Assembly: GCA_900708905.1 (NCBI GenBank)
Contig: CAADRB010000001.1
Span: forward strand, 3,735,929 to 3,799,928
DNA length: 64,000 bases
Reading direction: 5' to 3'
DNA from: Hymenolepis diminuta
Lineage: Eukaryota; Platyhelminthes; Cestoda; Cyclophyllidea; Hymenolepididae
How positions within the stretch are numbered: position 1 is the stretch's first letter; every line of letters begins with the position of its first letter. Positions 37,301 to 52,300 of the stretch are shown piece by piece. Below the pieces are notes generated by a model. That model ran no database searches and was not told where the DNA came from. It worked only from the letters and a program-made list of their open reading frames with translations. The position numbers and the translations under genes were made by a program.

Positions 37301-40300
37301 CTCCGCTTTACTCACAAGTGGTTTTTCTCATGTATAAACAGTCGTGCACAACAGATCCGCCGACTTTCCTCTCATACATATTTCTCATTAAAGTTCTCCA
37401 ACCAACAGTCTCTCGTTTATCCTGCTGCTGAAGTGAAGATTGGAAGTAAGAAGGTAAGGCCTGAAAAATAGCTAGGGAAAAAATGAGATATCTTGGCTGC
37501 AAATATCACCTTCTAAAGGCCATTGGTTAGAGTAGGACATACACTCAATATTTCCCACTGAGTCAGAGAATTGTGCTCGTTGAAGCACGACGACCGCTTT
37601 CCCTCATTGTACTCTTTATGCTTTTTGGTTCACATTTACGTCTTTCATACATCTTATGAACGTTATGCTCTTTCATGTTTCATACACTTCCTCTAATTTG
37701 CAAGATTTTAACAAAAAGAAATAGCTTTACATTCGACCATTTGTGAATCTCAGCCTTTTTCAGAAAAAAAGATTTGAATTCTTGAATATGCTTTAATTGA
37801 AAAAACATAAGAATTGACACCCGACTTCGTTATGATATGCTGTTATCACTAGAATGTCATTCAAAATTAGTTAATGAGGGGAGCAATTTAATGCAATATT
37901 TCCACGTGGTGGGTATGCATACAATGAGGAATCTTAAATAATTAATCTATATTAAATTCAAGTCGAGGAGAAAAGCAGAAAAGATTGAGGTGAAGAAATA
38001 CAGGTTGGGGCTTATTTATCTGCAAAGATTTTGCTATTTAGTTTACCTTAAGTGAACAAATCTTAATGAGTTCTGCTAATGTAAAAATTTTAGCAATCTC
38101 ACCTCTGATAATGTAAGTTAGTGAATATTATATGAAATCATTTTGCCTTCTCTACCATTAGAAGACAAAAATGAAATGAAGTGGCAAGACCGACCCTTCT
38201 TGAGTGAAAGAAGATCAATAAGCACAAAATATCGAGACAGGAATTCGTTCCAATCCCAGGTGATAAGTAATGAATTTTGAATTTCGGAGTGTGAACTGCC
38301 CATTCAGCAAATATTGTACAAACCGATTCCAAAAATCAAATGAAGCAAGACTCATTGATAACTTAATTTCCTCCTGCATCCTTTGATCCCCTCCCGTTTA
38401 TCATTCGTTGGACTTCCTTTTAACCGATTAAAAGGTAATATTTTTACATCACTGAGGGTAATAATAATGCAGTATCAGTTCAAATAATTCTTAGGAGATT
38501 TAAAATGAAGATAAATAAATAATAACTATGCTATCGGGACACTTATTTGCGAAGGAAAACGATATTATTGCCTCCTTAAAAATTATTCTAGGAGTAATTT
38601 AATTAAAACTCAACTAAATCAGCTGGCCGACAAACTGGACATAAACTTACTCAGAAACCCAAGGACTGAATAATGAAAACTGACCATTGAAACCACTGGT
38701 TATTACAAAGTGAATCATACCTCTTGTGAGACGTATAAGAACTCAAACCTTCTATAAATCAAATAAAGTAAGACTATTAACATCCTGACTTCATTATGTA
38801 TTCCTATTCGAGCACACTCCCTCCCCCCCCCCTCCCGTCATCCTATACTTGACTATTTCGCGTGTTCAGATGTTAGTCTATCATTAAAATGTGAATTTTT
38901 TTTAATCGTCATAGATGATAATAATACAATCTGGGTGAGTGTATCGGATCCCTAATTACTATCAAATTTCGAGATGTACAAAGTGAAGCGAAACAATACG
39001 TATGAAAGTGCTCACCTTCAAGTCCATGAACACAAATGACCAGATGAACAGCCGACGATTTCACTTTGGGATTAGAGAAGTAGGGAAATGGGACAGGTAA
39101 TTGGGAGAAGTCTGAGTAGATATGTCCCTTGAATGTGGGCCCCTGGAGGACGTTCTGTTTAAGATGCTCCTTAAGCATCACAAAAGTCATAGTTCCAGGA
39201 GCAAAAGCATTCACAAGACGATCATTTCCTATGTTATTGCTACTGCTGGACGTTGTGCTAGTAGAGGGGACTTTGGCCAAACATTCTGTGGAGCTGGCTG
39301 ACCACTTGACATCGACCATGTGATGTTTAAAAGCCAGAGATTTCTCGCTTTCCTCGTTACTGGCAAGGAAGGTTTGGGATAAGGAACGACGCTAGAAGAA
39401 AAAGGAAGACAGGAACATATATTACTTATTAACTTAACATTAGTTTGGTAAATAGAGTTAATAAGTCGATAAATTATATTTAATGAAATGCGTTTCATGC
39501 TCATCCATGCTACTAGTCAGCGTAAAAACCAGCAAAATTAGAGTTAAAATAGATAAGTAAAATTTCTTAGGATGGAAAAATGGATTCTGAATTGATAAAC
39601 GCAAGTTGGGCCGATGAAAAAAACATTTCCGGTTGATAATGGAAATAAAGTCAGATTGGCTGAATTCAGGATTAGATAAATTCCATTCGATTTGAGTAAG
39701 TACAATGAGCTACAAACACACTAGGGTGACTACAGCAGAAAAGAATCAAACTTAAAGAGAAAGATCAATGTTGGATGGAGAAGTCCGGTCAAGCTAAGGG
39801 CCTTGCCGATTACATCAATTCCACTGCCACACAGTAATAAACGAACTATTTTTACTGGAACAGAATTGAAGAAAAGTGACCGCCTTGTAACCAGTAAAGC
39901 CGTAATAGTAAATAGGCGAGAGTAAAGCTCAAGACACGTGCGTTAGATAATGGATGAGGAGAGGGGGAAAAAAGAATTGATAAACAAGTTAAGGGCCGAG
40001 GGCGGGTCGGTCATAAGCAGGCGGAAGAGAAGGGGATAGCGAAACAGTAAAAACGGATAAGGAGATCACGATAACAGGTCAATAAATTAGAAGGAGAGTA
40101 ACGCGCGCCTGCGGGTGCAAACAGATGAGCACATTTAGGTTAACGTAGCTGGATGAGTGAAATTAATCGATCATTGGAAAGGTTCAATAGCATACCAACT
40201 TTGCTTTCGGAAAAAATTAATCAATCAATTAAATCCAGGGGAAAAGCGGTTCGGCAAAACACAAGATTGATTTCAAAGCAAATAATGTAGTTATCTGTTT

Positions 40301-43300
40301 GACTGCTGGTCATGTCTACCGCTTATTCGAATCTTGAAAACAAGTCGTAACTAAAAAACAAACTGCTGTTGTTATCGAAACTTCATTATTCCATCTATCA
40401 TTACCGTGAAGTGCCAACTGAATGTGAACGTTCAAAGAAAAGAAGGAAATTATTTGCACTATCAACAGGACCACTGTTCCTCAGAAGCAAAAGTTAAAGG
40501 GGACTTTCAATGACAAATTTTCGGTTGCCTTAAGTCTTACATAAGAGAAGGGTTGTTGAAACGCCGAACATTATAATGATATCTTCCTTGAAATTAGATT
40601 AAATGCAGGTCTTCTCGAAAAAACTTTTGAAAAAAAGCAAAAACAAACATTCTTCTGAGCTCAATAAGTAAAAATTCCAAATCCCATGGACCTAATCTCC
40701 CTTCCTTTTCACCAAACCGGTTCCGCTCAGCTATAGTACTACACTCACTTGGCAATATAGTATAATACATAAAATCGTTATAATAATAATAATTCCCAAG
40801 CCAATTTCGGAAAGCGTTTCCATTATTCATCTTGGCTAAAAAGCGACATCATGGAGCCTCCCTAGTGAGAGACTCAAACTCTACCGCCCCCTATATTAGC
40901 CAGACTCAACAAGTGGAATTGGCCACTCCGTTCACTAGATGTGTGGCAATGGGAATCGATCCGTGACCTCTAACATGGCAGAAGTGCACGGTGGGTAATG
41001 TATCACCTACGGACTAATAATATCTTTCTTTATAAACGAACATATCTTGAAGCAACAATGCGTAAATCTCCTCATGAGCCTACTCCATTTTATTATTTCT
41101 TTGGCGACGCAGATGAGATTCCACATTCAATATTATTTTATAATGAAATATCAAGCTTCATTAAAATCTATTTCAATATAACATCAAAGTCTGTTGTCAT
41201 TGCAGAGGAAAAACAGTTTGGAGTTCTTGATGATCAATGAACTTGCATTTGCCGTCGACCATCCATTTCACTTACGTACAACGTCACGCTCGTACACGTT
41301 GCATTGGATCAAACAATTACTTAGATGGCTGGATTCGAGATAAAAATATGTTTGAGTTAAATTAGTATGACGAAATACTTTTCCATAAGATTGAAGTAGA
41401 TCTGATTGAATTAGTCTGTAAAGCTAAGAGTTAAGGTAAGCCGTTAGATTGTGTAATCTATATCATCACCTCTAAAGGCGAAACGCCCGTTTGATCACTA
41501 GACGAACGGCTAAACGACCAGATTCGTCGTGGTCTACCATCATAATGTCGAAGCCGATTTCCGTGGTCATGCTTTAAACAAAGCAGAGTTCATTTAAAAA
41601 CTAGAAATCCGGTCACAGTTAAGGGACAAACGAAATGAGTTTGTTATCATTGTTAGTTCCGACTGAGGTAAAATACTCACGTCTGCTTCAGGGTAATTCT
41701 GGGATTCTTTCAAAAAGCGAATTAACTCGATTCCATCTTCAGGATGCAAAAGAATCCACTCAAGGATGTCTTGTTTCTGGAACAATTAAATCGGATTACG
41801 ATCAGGGTATGTATACGAAACCTTCACGTACTAGTAATAAGTAGCTAATACGAAGATGGGAGTGGTAAAATCGCTTATTCTTTAAACTCACGCAATTTTA
41901 AATGTTAGATTTCTTCTAGCATTAGAACAATTAAAGCTGGATCGTAAAAGATGTGATTATGAAGCTAATAAATTCAATTCTGCATTCATAAAAACCAATG
42001 CAGTTGTCCTCAATTGTCTTGAAAACAAATCTCTAATAGAAGCTAAATTCTCACGTATCCTGAAGATGTTAACGACAAAGAGACGAAAACTACAACTCAA
42101 GAAAGACATCTTCATATTTTACATTACTCACTATTTGGTAGCTGTAATATTTAAAGCTAAACTTGAGATCGAAAGTGATCGACCTGATGCTCCTGGAGCT
42201 TAGACGAAGTAGGATTCTCCTTATTCCTGATTCCTCCTTAAAAATGCACTTTCTTATCCTTTACTGCGTGTTAGAAGGTTATAAGAAGACTTAGAGTTTA
42301 ATAAATTTTGCCATGACATGGTGAATTATTACACAGATAAATCTCATAATAACGAATGTTTGATAACATCAGTCTTTATTACTAACATGGGCTAAGATCA
42401 ATGACTGGAGCACATTATATCATGATTACCAATAGAATCCTACCGTCCTTGAAATCTCTATGCACCAATAAATTGCGCTTTTGCCATTTGTCCACTCACT
42501 CACTCGTAGTCAATGCAAGAGTGAGGAGAAAATAGAACAGTTAATAATTGAATTCTCAATTGGGAATAAATTACTTTCACTTTTTTCGAATGCACAGTAA
42601 CTCAACAGTAGGGGATTCGCGTTAAATAATTTAGACACTTTTAAATGACATTTAGCATTCTTTTTTTCTCGTTTAATTATTAAGTAAGAAGACAATTACG
42701 CACAAGAATTGTTACGCATTAGACTAAAAACTGTTACTCCTATTAATTGCTTCAAATCGTAATTCACTAGAAAAAGACTGATAGGAGAAAAAAACCGAGT
42801 AATACAATCTCTGCTAAATTCACACTTCTCCAAACAGAGCTTCGGGTGGAGTTGAAATGACCAAAAATTTTTATAGGCAACATTAATAGCATGATTACCT
42901 TACTCGAAAAACCATCGCCCACATCCTGCTCTCGCTTATTCAAACATATGTACACAAATAGATACTCACATTGACTTTATTCTGCACCATCGCCGCATTC
43001 TTCGTATTGCCAGATTGTCCATCAATAGCATCTATCACAGCATCCACTCCAACCTCTTCTACTTCTTCTCCTTCTCCTTCAGTTTCCATAGCAACCAAGA
43101 ACTCCTCCATCGTTTCACGAGAACCCTTCCTTGCTTCCGATGTGCGCAGGTATTCAAGAGAGTCCCTTAGACTTGGATGAACTCGATTTTTGCTACTTCT
43201 TTCCAACTCTGGATCCCGGAAGTCTTCAGAAAGAGATGGAAGAATGGAAGGGTTTACTGTGGCTGAGAGTTCACGACGAGTGCGGCCGAAATCGGTGACT

Positions 43301-46300
43301 GGAGTCGAAAGAGTGTTGCTATTAAGGGTGGAAAAGTCCAGAGAAGCACTATGGACTGTTCGACGATTTCGGGAGATCGAGGCGGGGTCGGCAAGTTTGT
43401 CACAGTGACAGGATCGTGTGAGGAGGTCAGAGAGAGAACCAAAGTTCACCAAGCTGTGGAAAAGAAAAGGAGGGGCATACAATATGACCTGGACTACTGG
43501 AAATTCTCCGCATTCTAATTTGGAAACAGAGGTTACTTCTAACTCCTCTACAAAGTAAGTGACTCTCAGCTCTTATTCCATAAATTTTTTTCAAAAATAG
43601 CGCTATCAAATAGTTCGTATTTGTGTCTTCGTTTGGCGATTTCATAAAAAAGGTAGGAATTTATTGTCATTGTTGTTATTCATATAAGATCATCCTGATT
43701 TCTCGACCTTTGGGAGAAAATAACTGAATTCCAGTGGCAAGACTGACCCCCCTAATTAATCAATCGGTCAATAAGCACTTCAGAAACCTAAGGAATCATA
43801 AAATTCGAATTTTAGAATAAAAAGCAACGATTTACTAATTTAGTAAATATTGTTAAACTCGATTCCAAAAATCAACTGACGTAAAATAACCTGACTTTAT
43901 TCCTACCCGATTTCGGTCGCTTTCCTACGATAAAACATTGTATTTTGCCACGCCATGGACGATAATATTATCGACGAAAAAGTTAGTGTTCTAAGAATTT
44001 TAACTTTAGGAAAGCACTTAAACAAAAGGAAAGCATTTAATTAAAATAAAATATGAAGATGATGGAGAAAGAGGAACAAAAAGTCAATAAGGAATAGGGG
44101 TCATACCTCAGCAGAAATGCAGGTTCTTAAAATTATATACCTTTTTCACAATTTAACTAATCAAAAATCGGGTTTCATTATCATTACCATTACTCAACTG
44201 CCAGATCACTTTAGGCAAGAGCCCTAGGGAAAACTCGAATTCTGCCTCCCTCTTAACTGACCATTCCGCTCACTATTTGGCATTAAACTCATGACCTCTG
44301 ACTTGACATTTATCTTCGTGCCACCGATGCACCAGTTATCGGTGTAGAGAAGATAAGCAAACTAAACCGGTTTTGAGAACTTATTTGGGAACAGTTAGGT
44401 TAAAGAGAATAATGTGCATTAATTTAAACCGTCCAATTAAGGAATTATTCTGCGATTAGACTTTCGAGAGTTGTATATAATTGACTATTTACAGGGTCTG
44501 AGTTAATTTTTTTTGATAGCTTGGAGATTGTCAGAACCCTATCAGTCAACAAGATCTTATCGCTACGCTTAAATCGGTTATTTTAACAAAACTCCTGTGA
44601 AGACTCAAATGATCGTTCGAAAACACATCCTCCTCCTTTTTCAACTCATTAATTGCCATGTCTTTAAACCTCCCTTCTGGGCTGGAATCTCCTATTGCCC
44701 TTTAACTATTCCAATCGTAGCGGCATATGATCAGAGTTTTCTACTACTTCTAGGATATTAAGCTAATAACCGTAAAGTCAGAGATGGTTGAAAACCCAAC
44801 TACCTCATGGCATTTAATTGCCAGCTTCATTGTACTCCAAAGTCAAAAGACTGAGAAGTGCCTGAATATGTATATTCAAGAAAGGTACGAAATAAGCTGT
44901 GCACCATTTCACATAAACTAGGGGAGTTTCATTGACATACTCTATGTCCTAAATAAAAGTCCTGTCAATTCGAGATATCACTGCTGAGTGACACATCACC
45001 CTGAACACCATTTAGAAGAATTATCACCTTTCAACCTCTGAGCCTCATAATTACGTCAAAATGCAACAAGCTCTTGATATCATTTATCTAAGCTGAAAAT
45101 CTGAAAAGTCCCTAAGTCAGATAAACTAACGTTCTTTTAATAAACTGACACTCTATTTCCATCCCATCCCCTCCTTTCAACTCATATTGGAAATGTTCTG
45201 CTGTCCGTGTTTAGATGCTTTCTAAGGATTAAAAACTTTAAATAAATAATTAGTCACATGAAACCATTGGCAAAAGATATGGCAATTAGACTAGTCCATA
45301 ATTCGATTAATTGGATTTGCTGAAAAATATATTACTTGTTTACTATTCAGTAAATTTATGTGCTATTGAATTCAAACCTCGCAGAATTATAAGGAAAGAC
45401 TTAACCTGATAGATTAAACCAAACGGTATAAATCGATCGACTTAAAAATAGCTCAATTTCAAAACCGCAACACTCGAAAAAGATTAGAAAACGTCCTGAA
45501 GGAAAAATAAGTTCGAAAGCATTCCATCACAAAACCAATTAACAGGGAAAAGAATTTCCGATTCTATACAATCTCCAATATCTTTTTTTTTTCATTTCAT
45601 TCTCTCTAAATAACAAAACCAAGCTGATGGAATAATACACCAAGGAAATATTCGACGCCATCAAACAGATAAGTAAAAATGTGCACAAATTATTCAAGTC
45701 ACATTTGTGTCGTCGCGTAATATGCGTGTGTGCATATGTGTATATATAGGAGGCTGTTGCTATGGTAATGGTAGTTTATGAACATTAACGGACACCGGAA
45801 CAAAAACACTAGCTTGGTAATTTGAGAGAACACAAAGAGATAGTTGAAATTATTAATACAAATATTTTAGTGTTTGTACAAATCCCCGATGACTAACATG
45901 GTAGATAAGTAACATGGCGTCTGATCCATAGTTTTACATTGACTTTCTTAACTTACTACCTACCACATATCAAGTTTCTCTCCGTTCTACCCATGACTCG
46001 TCCTTCTTCTTATCGAATCATTTCAGCTTTTCAGCAGTTTCACTCTAACCTGCCTATACACTTGCGGCCTCTTTGTTCTCTTCTAATACAAGTATATAGC
46101 CTCGGTCTTGGTCTCTTTTCTACCCTGTTGTGAATAGGTTAGTAGGAGCTTGAAAAGGCAATAGGTCGGTAATTTTCCTCTTTTCTGCCTTAGCATCTGC
46201 TAGACTGTAGATTCTTCATTTAGATGAATCATCTAAAGATCCTTAATCCAGGCTAAAGTCAAGTGCGGTTGAACGCATTGTGGATTCAAAAACTAGTGTG

Positions 46301-49300
46301 AGAAAATTTTGATTAACATTGCACGCCAATCTTGGTCTTGAGATTATATAAATCCACAAACATGGCATTTGCTTTGAACCTATTCCAACTGAATATTCAC
46401 TCCAACTACATATTTTTAAACAGTGCTGTAGTAAAGGAATTGAGATTGACATTCATCCGTGCCTGTCATCTTCATCATCCAGAACATTATATTACAGGAT
46501 TCCGACGAAATGCAATTATGATGGTATAGTAAACGAATTGGCATCAGTGTCACAAATAAGGTCAAATGAATCACTTAATGAGGCCAAAAGGAGGTAATCT
46601 GCGTGTCCAATAAAACCAGACATGCCTGAACTATTTTTTCAAGAATTAAACGAGAATCAAGCTGGTCTACTAATGGCTTTACGAAACACGGGGAGGACAA
46701 GGACCGGAAATTAATGATAAGAAGTCTGAATATAGCCAGTTCAGACGAACTTTTTGCATATTGAAAGCGACATTAAAGGTACATGCATAAGCAGACGTCA
46801 TGTAAATATGATGGGATTGAATCCAGCCAATTATTCTGTTTATTTGTTTATACTTCATATAATAAGGGATTTCAAAAAACGTTTCATATTTCGAAAAGGC
46901 AGCGTAGGCCAGCCGAAATAACAAAAACGAACAAAAATGGCAATGAACTCACTCTTCTGTGTAAAGGTGTGTTGATAAGTTTTGATGATTCCTACAAAAG
47001 AATAAACATTACCCCAATTACGAAATAAAACATGTAATAATGATAGATTAATAAAAATATCGTGTTTCCTAAGCTATAGTGGTGTTCTCAGATCTTAATT
47101 ATCATAATATGGAGGCGTAAATCAAGTAAATAAATAAAGCGGGTTAAGACAACAGTTAAATGTAAAAAATAAGGTCACCACAGAAATATATATCGATACC
47201 AGTTACAGGGGATGCATATGAAGCGGACTCTGAGTAGTATTGCAAAACTGACTAAGAACACCCACTTACTTAGAGCTTTGTTTCTTCGGAAATATAGCCC
47301 TACGCCTTCGTTGTTGTTTCAGTTTTCTCATTGTCGGTCTTCCACCTTGAAGTCCAGCAGAATCAGACAGTGAAGAACTTGCCATACCTGCAATGACAGT
47401 ATTCGGATCTAGTGACGACAAAGAGGGTAGAGATAACGATGATGTCATCGTAGACATCTTTCCATTCTCCCGTCGCGCTCCAATTACCGTTGTAGTTGCA
47501 GTAACCGTGGAAAGATCTGGGAGACCACAAAGTGGACATCTCTCGACCGTCATGTTGTCAGCTGAAGCAGCTACTGCAATGCTAGAGCTCAGAGCAGTGA
47601 GAACGAGGTTCGGTGTTGATATGGAGTGCTCAATTCGATGAGAAGAGGAGCTGGATGAAGTGATGGAATTTTGGGAGGGGTGGGGGGAGTTTTGGTGGTG
47701 GGAACGAATTCGACGAGCGAATTTGGAACTGTCTGCATCAGGGAGGGACATCATGGAAACACATTTCCGTCTAGAAGGAAAATAAATAATAATAGATGAG
47801 CCCCCACCTAGGAAAGCATTTACCAACACTCATCTTGGATAGAGGAGTGCATCATTAAAACTTCCTGATAAGAACCTCGAATTCTGCCACTCCTCTTATT
47901 TTCCTGACTTAACCAATCTAATCACTGAGTGCGTTCGGAGAGGCATTGAAACCATGACCTCTGATTTCTCATACAAACAAATAAACCATTGGACCACCCA
48001 TTTTTATCTTTGTCAAATCTCTTCAAAATCAATCTGTCAATATAAAAACACGAAATAAAGCAATTCCCTACTGGAAGAAGAGGGTTCTCAGAAATCTCAG
48101 TCTTGGAAGAAATCATGGATGAAACGTGATGGAGGACTAGGAGTCATGCAGTTATGCGAAGCATTTCCATATTGTTAGAATATGTCAAGTCACTTGCATA
48201 AATGGAACACCATGGAAGTAATTGACAAGCCATCATGATATATTGACCAAAACATAAAAGAATATATTCACGATAGCGATATAGATTGTTCTGCGGATCA
48301 CACCCACAGTGGATTTCTAAGTATGTTGTTATTGAGAGTAAAGGTCTCTTAACAGTCGAATTTCACGTCTGTTTATTAATGTTCTTCTATCGTTTTTTTG
48401 GAAGAAAGAACACTAGCCAAAGAGATAAATAAATTTCACCAATCGGCTTGAAATACTGGGCTTTTAAAACTGTGCGTCTGCTTCATTGTTTATAATTTAT
48501 ATGCTTTGTTGTATTGAACTTGTTGTATCAAATTTGTGTTGTAAATAATTAAGTTTAATTTGTTCATTGAGCTATGAAGTAAGTCGGCTACTTTTAGCCG
48601 ACTGTGCAGTGTCAATTAAAAATACACAGAGTTTGAGTCTTACTTCATTATCTGTCTTTGTTCACTAAGTGTAAAAGTAATAGTCTTAAAAGTTACGGTC
48701 AGGAAAAATGTAGGAATTATTTCATTTTGGGAAACTCTCATAGCTTCTATCAATTAGCCGTCCTGTCCAAATCAGCATATTTGGTAAGAAATTTAACCGA
48801 TCTATTGTGGCATCAAGTTGAACCTGCAAAAAATCACCTTGAATGAACACCGCTTAGTGACCTCTGTTGAGTCAAAAAGGTTTTAGCTAGTTTCAATGCT
48901 GCAAATCCAGCTTACACTAACTAAATGCTACGTCGAAATAAAGATGAAAGTGATGCAACCACCCTCTCCTTAAACCTATGCAACTTCAGACGTCAGCTTT
49001 CTTCAGATATTAAACAAATTACAACTGGATTGCGAAATACATGGACATGAAACTTCAAGCGAATTCAAATCTCCATTCATGAAAATCAGTACAAGGGTCC
49101 ACCAATTGTTTGATAACTGTACTATTTGGAGCCATACATCTTTACGTCCGATTCGTATTTGCAACATGAACATAAATCATTTTTGTTGATTCAAGGGACT
49201 AAATAATAACAGCTTAAAGATTTAATCCAGTTGTATACCACAGCATTCTAATTACAACTCATGCTTCTGCTTATTAAAATTTACTTAGAAATTTCCCAGA

Positions 49301-52300
49301 CTTTTAATTAATAGTTATAACGCTATCATCCTCTCTCTATTACCTCTTAACATAAATATTCTGTCACAGCCTCTATTACCTTCCTAACCCGTAGTAGTGA
49401 TGTTCATAAAACTAGGAACAGCAATTTCTCTCTTCCTTTTCCTAACACGTTTGTCTAATGACCAACATGAACCAAATATACCATTTACTGGTGGGATTAG
49501 AACCCTTATTACCCTATGTACCACATAGCATACCAATTTTGCAATCAATAAAACTTCTTCAGCAATAATGTAACACCACCGCTATGGCTCCCACTGAAAT
49601 AAAAAAGCAAGAATACGTATCCATTTTCCCCAAGTTTTAACGAAGCAAATGTGACATGAATAATGGTGGACTACAAATGAAAGCAGTAAAACACTTTGAA
49701 ATCTGGGAAAATAACAGCATAAGGGTTTTAAAACAAGAGAAATCTATTATTCAAAATTGAATCGAATTAATCAGAAAGGAACGAAATCAGCAAACACAAA
49801 TTCACTCAGAAACTTAGAGGCCAAGTCATAAAATTTGAACATTGGAGCAATAGGGCACGATTCAATGAACAATACCCATTAGGAAAAAGTTAAACATTAG
49901 ATGAATTCAATCAAAGGTAGTCCTCTTGATAACCTGCTTTTTTCCTTATTACATTTCTACCAAACCTTCTTCCTCACCTCCTAATTGGATCATTGCCATA
50001 TTTCTCGTGTTTAGACGCTATTCTACGATTAAAAATTGCGATACTTTTGCTTCATCAATGTTGATTTAATTTTTAGCGATGCACTAATAAAAAATCTGAA
50101 AAGTTTTAAATTGTTACATGATGAAACTGCATGTAGTTCTAATTGGAAATTATGAATTCTTTTTGAAACATTATTTGTTTTCTCCGGAAATATTTAATTA
50201 ATGAAAAGTTTTTTAGAGCACTCAGTGGGCGCAATAAACCATTCGAATAAAATAATAGCATAAAAATTAAATTTGAAAATAACTTGGGAACTTAATCAAT
50301 TTAAGTAAATAAATTTTGCCCAACCTCCAATCGGCATGTAAATTATGATATATTAATAACAATACCAATACCGTCGTAACATTACTACAACTTATAAAGT
50401 GTTTTGTACTGCTATGAGAAATAATAATAAATCAAGATGGCATGAACAACTTCTTACTTTATACAACTAGCCAAAGAGCCCTGGCTACGTACAGTTATAT
50501 TAATCACGAATTACAATTCTCCACTATCTACAAAATGATCTTACTTCTGAGTTAATTACATCCCTTTCCAGGTTCGTACTAACAATGAGAATGACCTTGG
50601 GAAGCCAATGGCTACGAGACCGGATTTGAAGATTACCCTTATCCCACTTTCTTTCTTATAAGCTCACTGATGATTGGGTGCTTATCTTAGCGCGCCGATC
50701 TACCGAAAATGCCTTGCTCAGTCTTGATAGGCATTGAATGTCGTAATTTTAAGTTGCAGAAAATTTAACAATGCTGAGAGAGTTGGATAAAATGACATAA
50801 TACTGGCTTTTTATTGTTAGTACAAAGCAAAAACAATTTAAAACTCTTATTCATGACAGAAAATCTAAGCATAGGGGCCTGTAAAGTAATCCCGTAAGAG
50901 TCTTACATCATTTGAATTTCTGATTGATCGGGTTACTTAATAAATGTTATAAGTGATAGCCATGATGAATCAGAGAGATCTATGACATGATTCCACCAGT
51001 CACTGCTTTACCCTTTTACGAACACATACTCCTGGCAAGGTTCCGTGGATAATACCAAGGAGTTCAAATAAGCGCTCAACGACACACGAGCGGCGTGGAA
51101 CTTCTGATATACTCATACCCTCTTCTCTCCCCTGACATTCAAGTTAAGACAATTGTACTCCGCTATACTGTGCTCCATTTGTTCTAATCACTACCTACTA
51201 TGCGAATGAGTGTGTTGTGCTGAGCGATATTTACAGATTATTGTTGATTGAATTGAAGTGGCTAGCCATGCCACCTCGATACTTCGCTTCGTCGTATAGC
51301 AAAGAGCAAGTAGGAGATACTTGCTAAGATGTTATAAATTGTTAATACCAATATCGAACATTAATGATACAATATTTTAAATGTTCTATTTACAAGCACA
51401 ACTGTCAGCCCTTTAAATTTAGTCACTTTCAGATGTACGCTTCCCTCTGCTTTCAGAAGAAATCGACTTGGTTTGTGAAATATATGTTCATGACAATACA
51501 AATGGAAACATTTGTTCTTAAAATTCGATATCCAGTATGATCGTCTTGCAATCACCTTCAAAACACTCTCAAGTTAAAGCAGAGACATATCAATCATAAT
51601 TCGAGCTATAAAGATATTTCAAGTTATAAAATGGTATTTTTAGTTAGTCAATTATGTTATTAAATATTCGGCTTGAATGAACACAGCTTACGGAGCTCTT
51701 CTAATTCAAATTTTCAGCTATTCCTCCCCTGTTATTTCAAGTTTGTAAGCTTTATTTCAAGTCACTACAGTAATTTCAACACCGATTTACCTATCTTTGA
51801 AGTGAAGAGCTTAGTCACTCAGCGTATGAAATGATTTCAACAAGAAGTTATCGGCGGTAGTTTGAATCACATATCAACATTCTTTTAGATATCGCCAAAT
51901 AGACAACAACAACAACAGCAGCGGCAGCAGCGAAAAAAAGCAATGAGGAAAGAAAGATAATTTTTCTCGCATCAATTTGCTGATTCGGAGGAAGAAATTC
52001 ATTGGCATTTTCACTTTCAAATAAGCTACCAAACAATTATAGGACAACAAATTTCTTCTATTTATTACATAAGAACAATTAAGCAAATTGGCATGGTCGG
52101 CCACTCAATTCAATTACTCGCTAAATAAGCTATGAAAATCGTGAACGAGAATTCACTCAGGAAGTAAGAGAATAAAATCCCAAAATACCCTGACTTCATT
52201 TGCCATTTCTACTCCATTCCTGCCCTTCTCCCTTTGTTGAAATATTTTAAATCTCCCGCATTCAGATGCTTTCCATGATTAAAATTTAAGAATGAATCCT

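Noticed and set aside
37136..37471. Plus-strand frame of 111 codons in a less A+T-rich patch
   Set aside because: No known motif and no splice or promoter support; the amino-acid pattern looks random.
41922..42202. BAR-domain (endophilin-like) origin for the protein-like segment
   Set aside because: Only an L..L.LD pattern is shared with that family, which is too weak to support the assignment.
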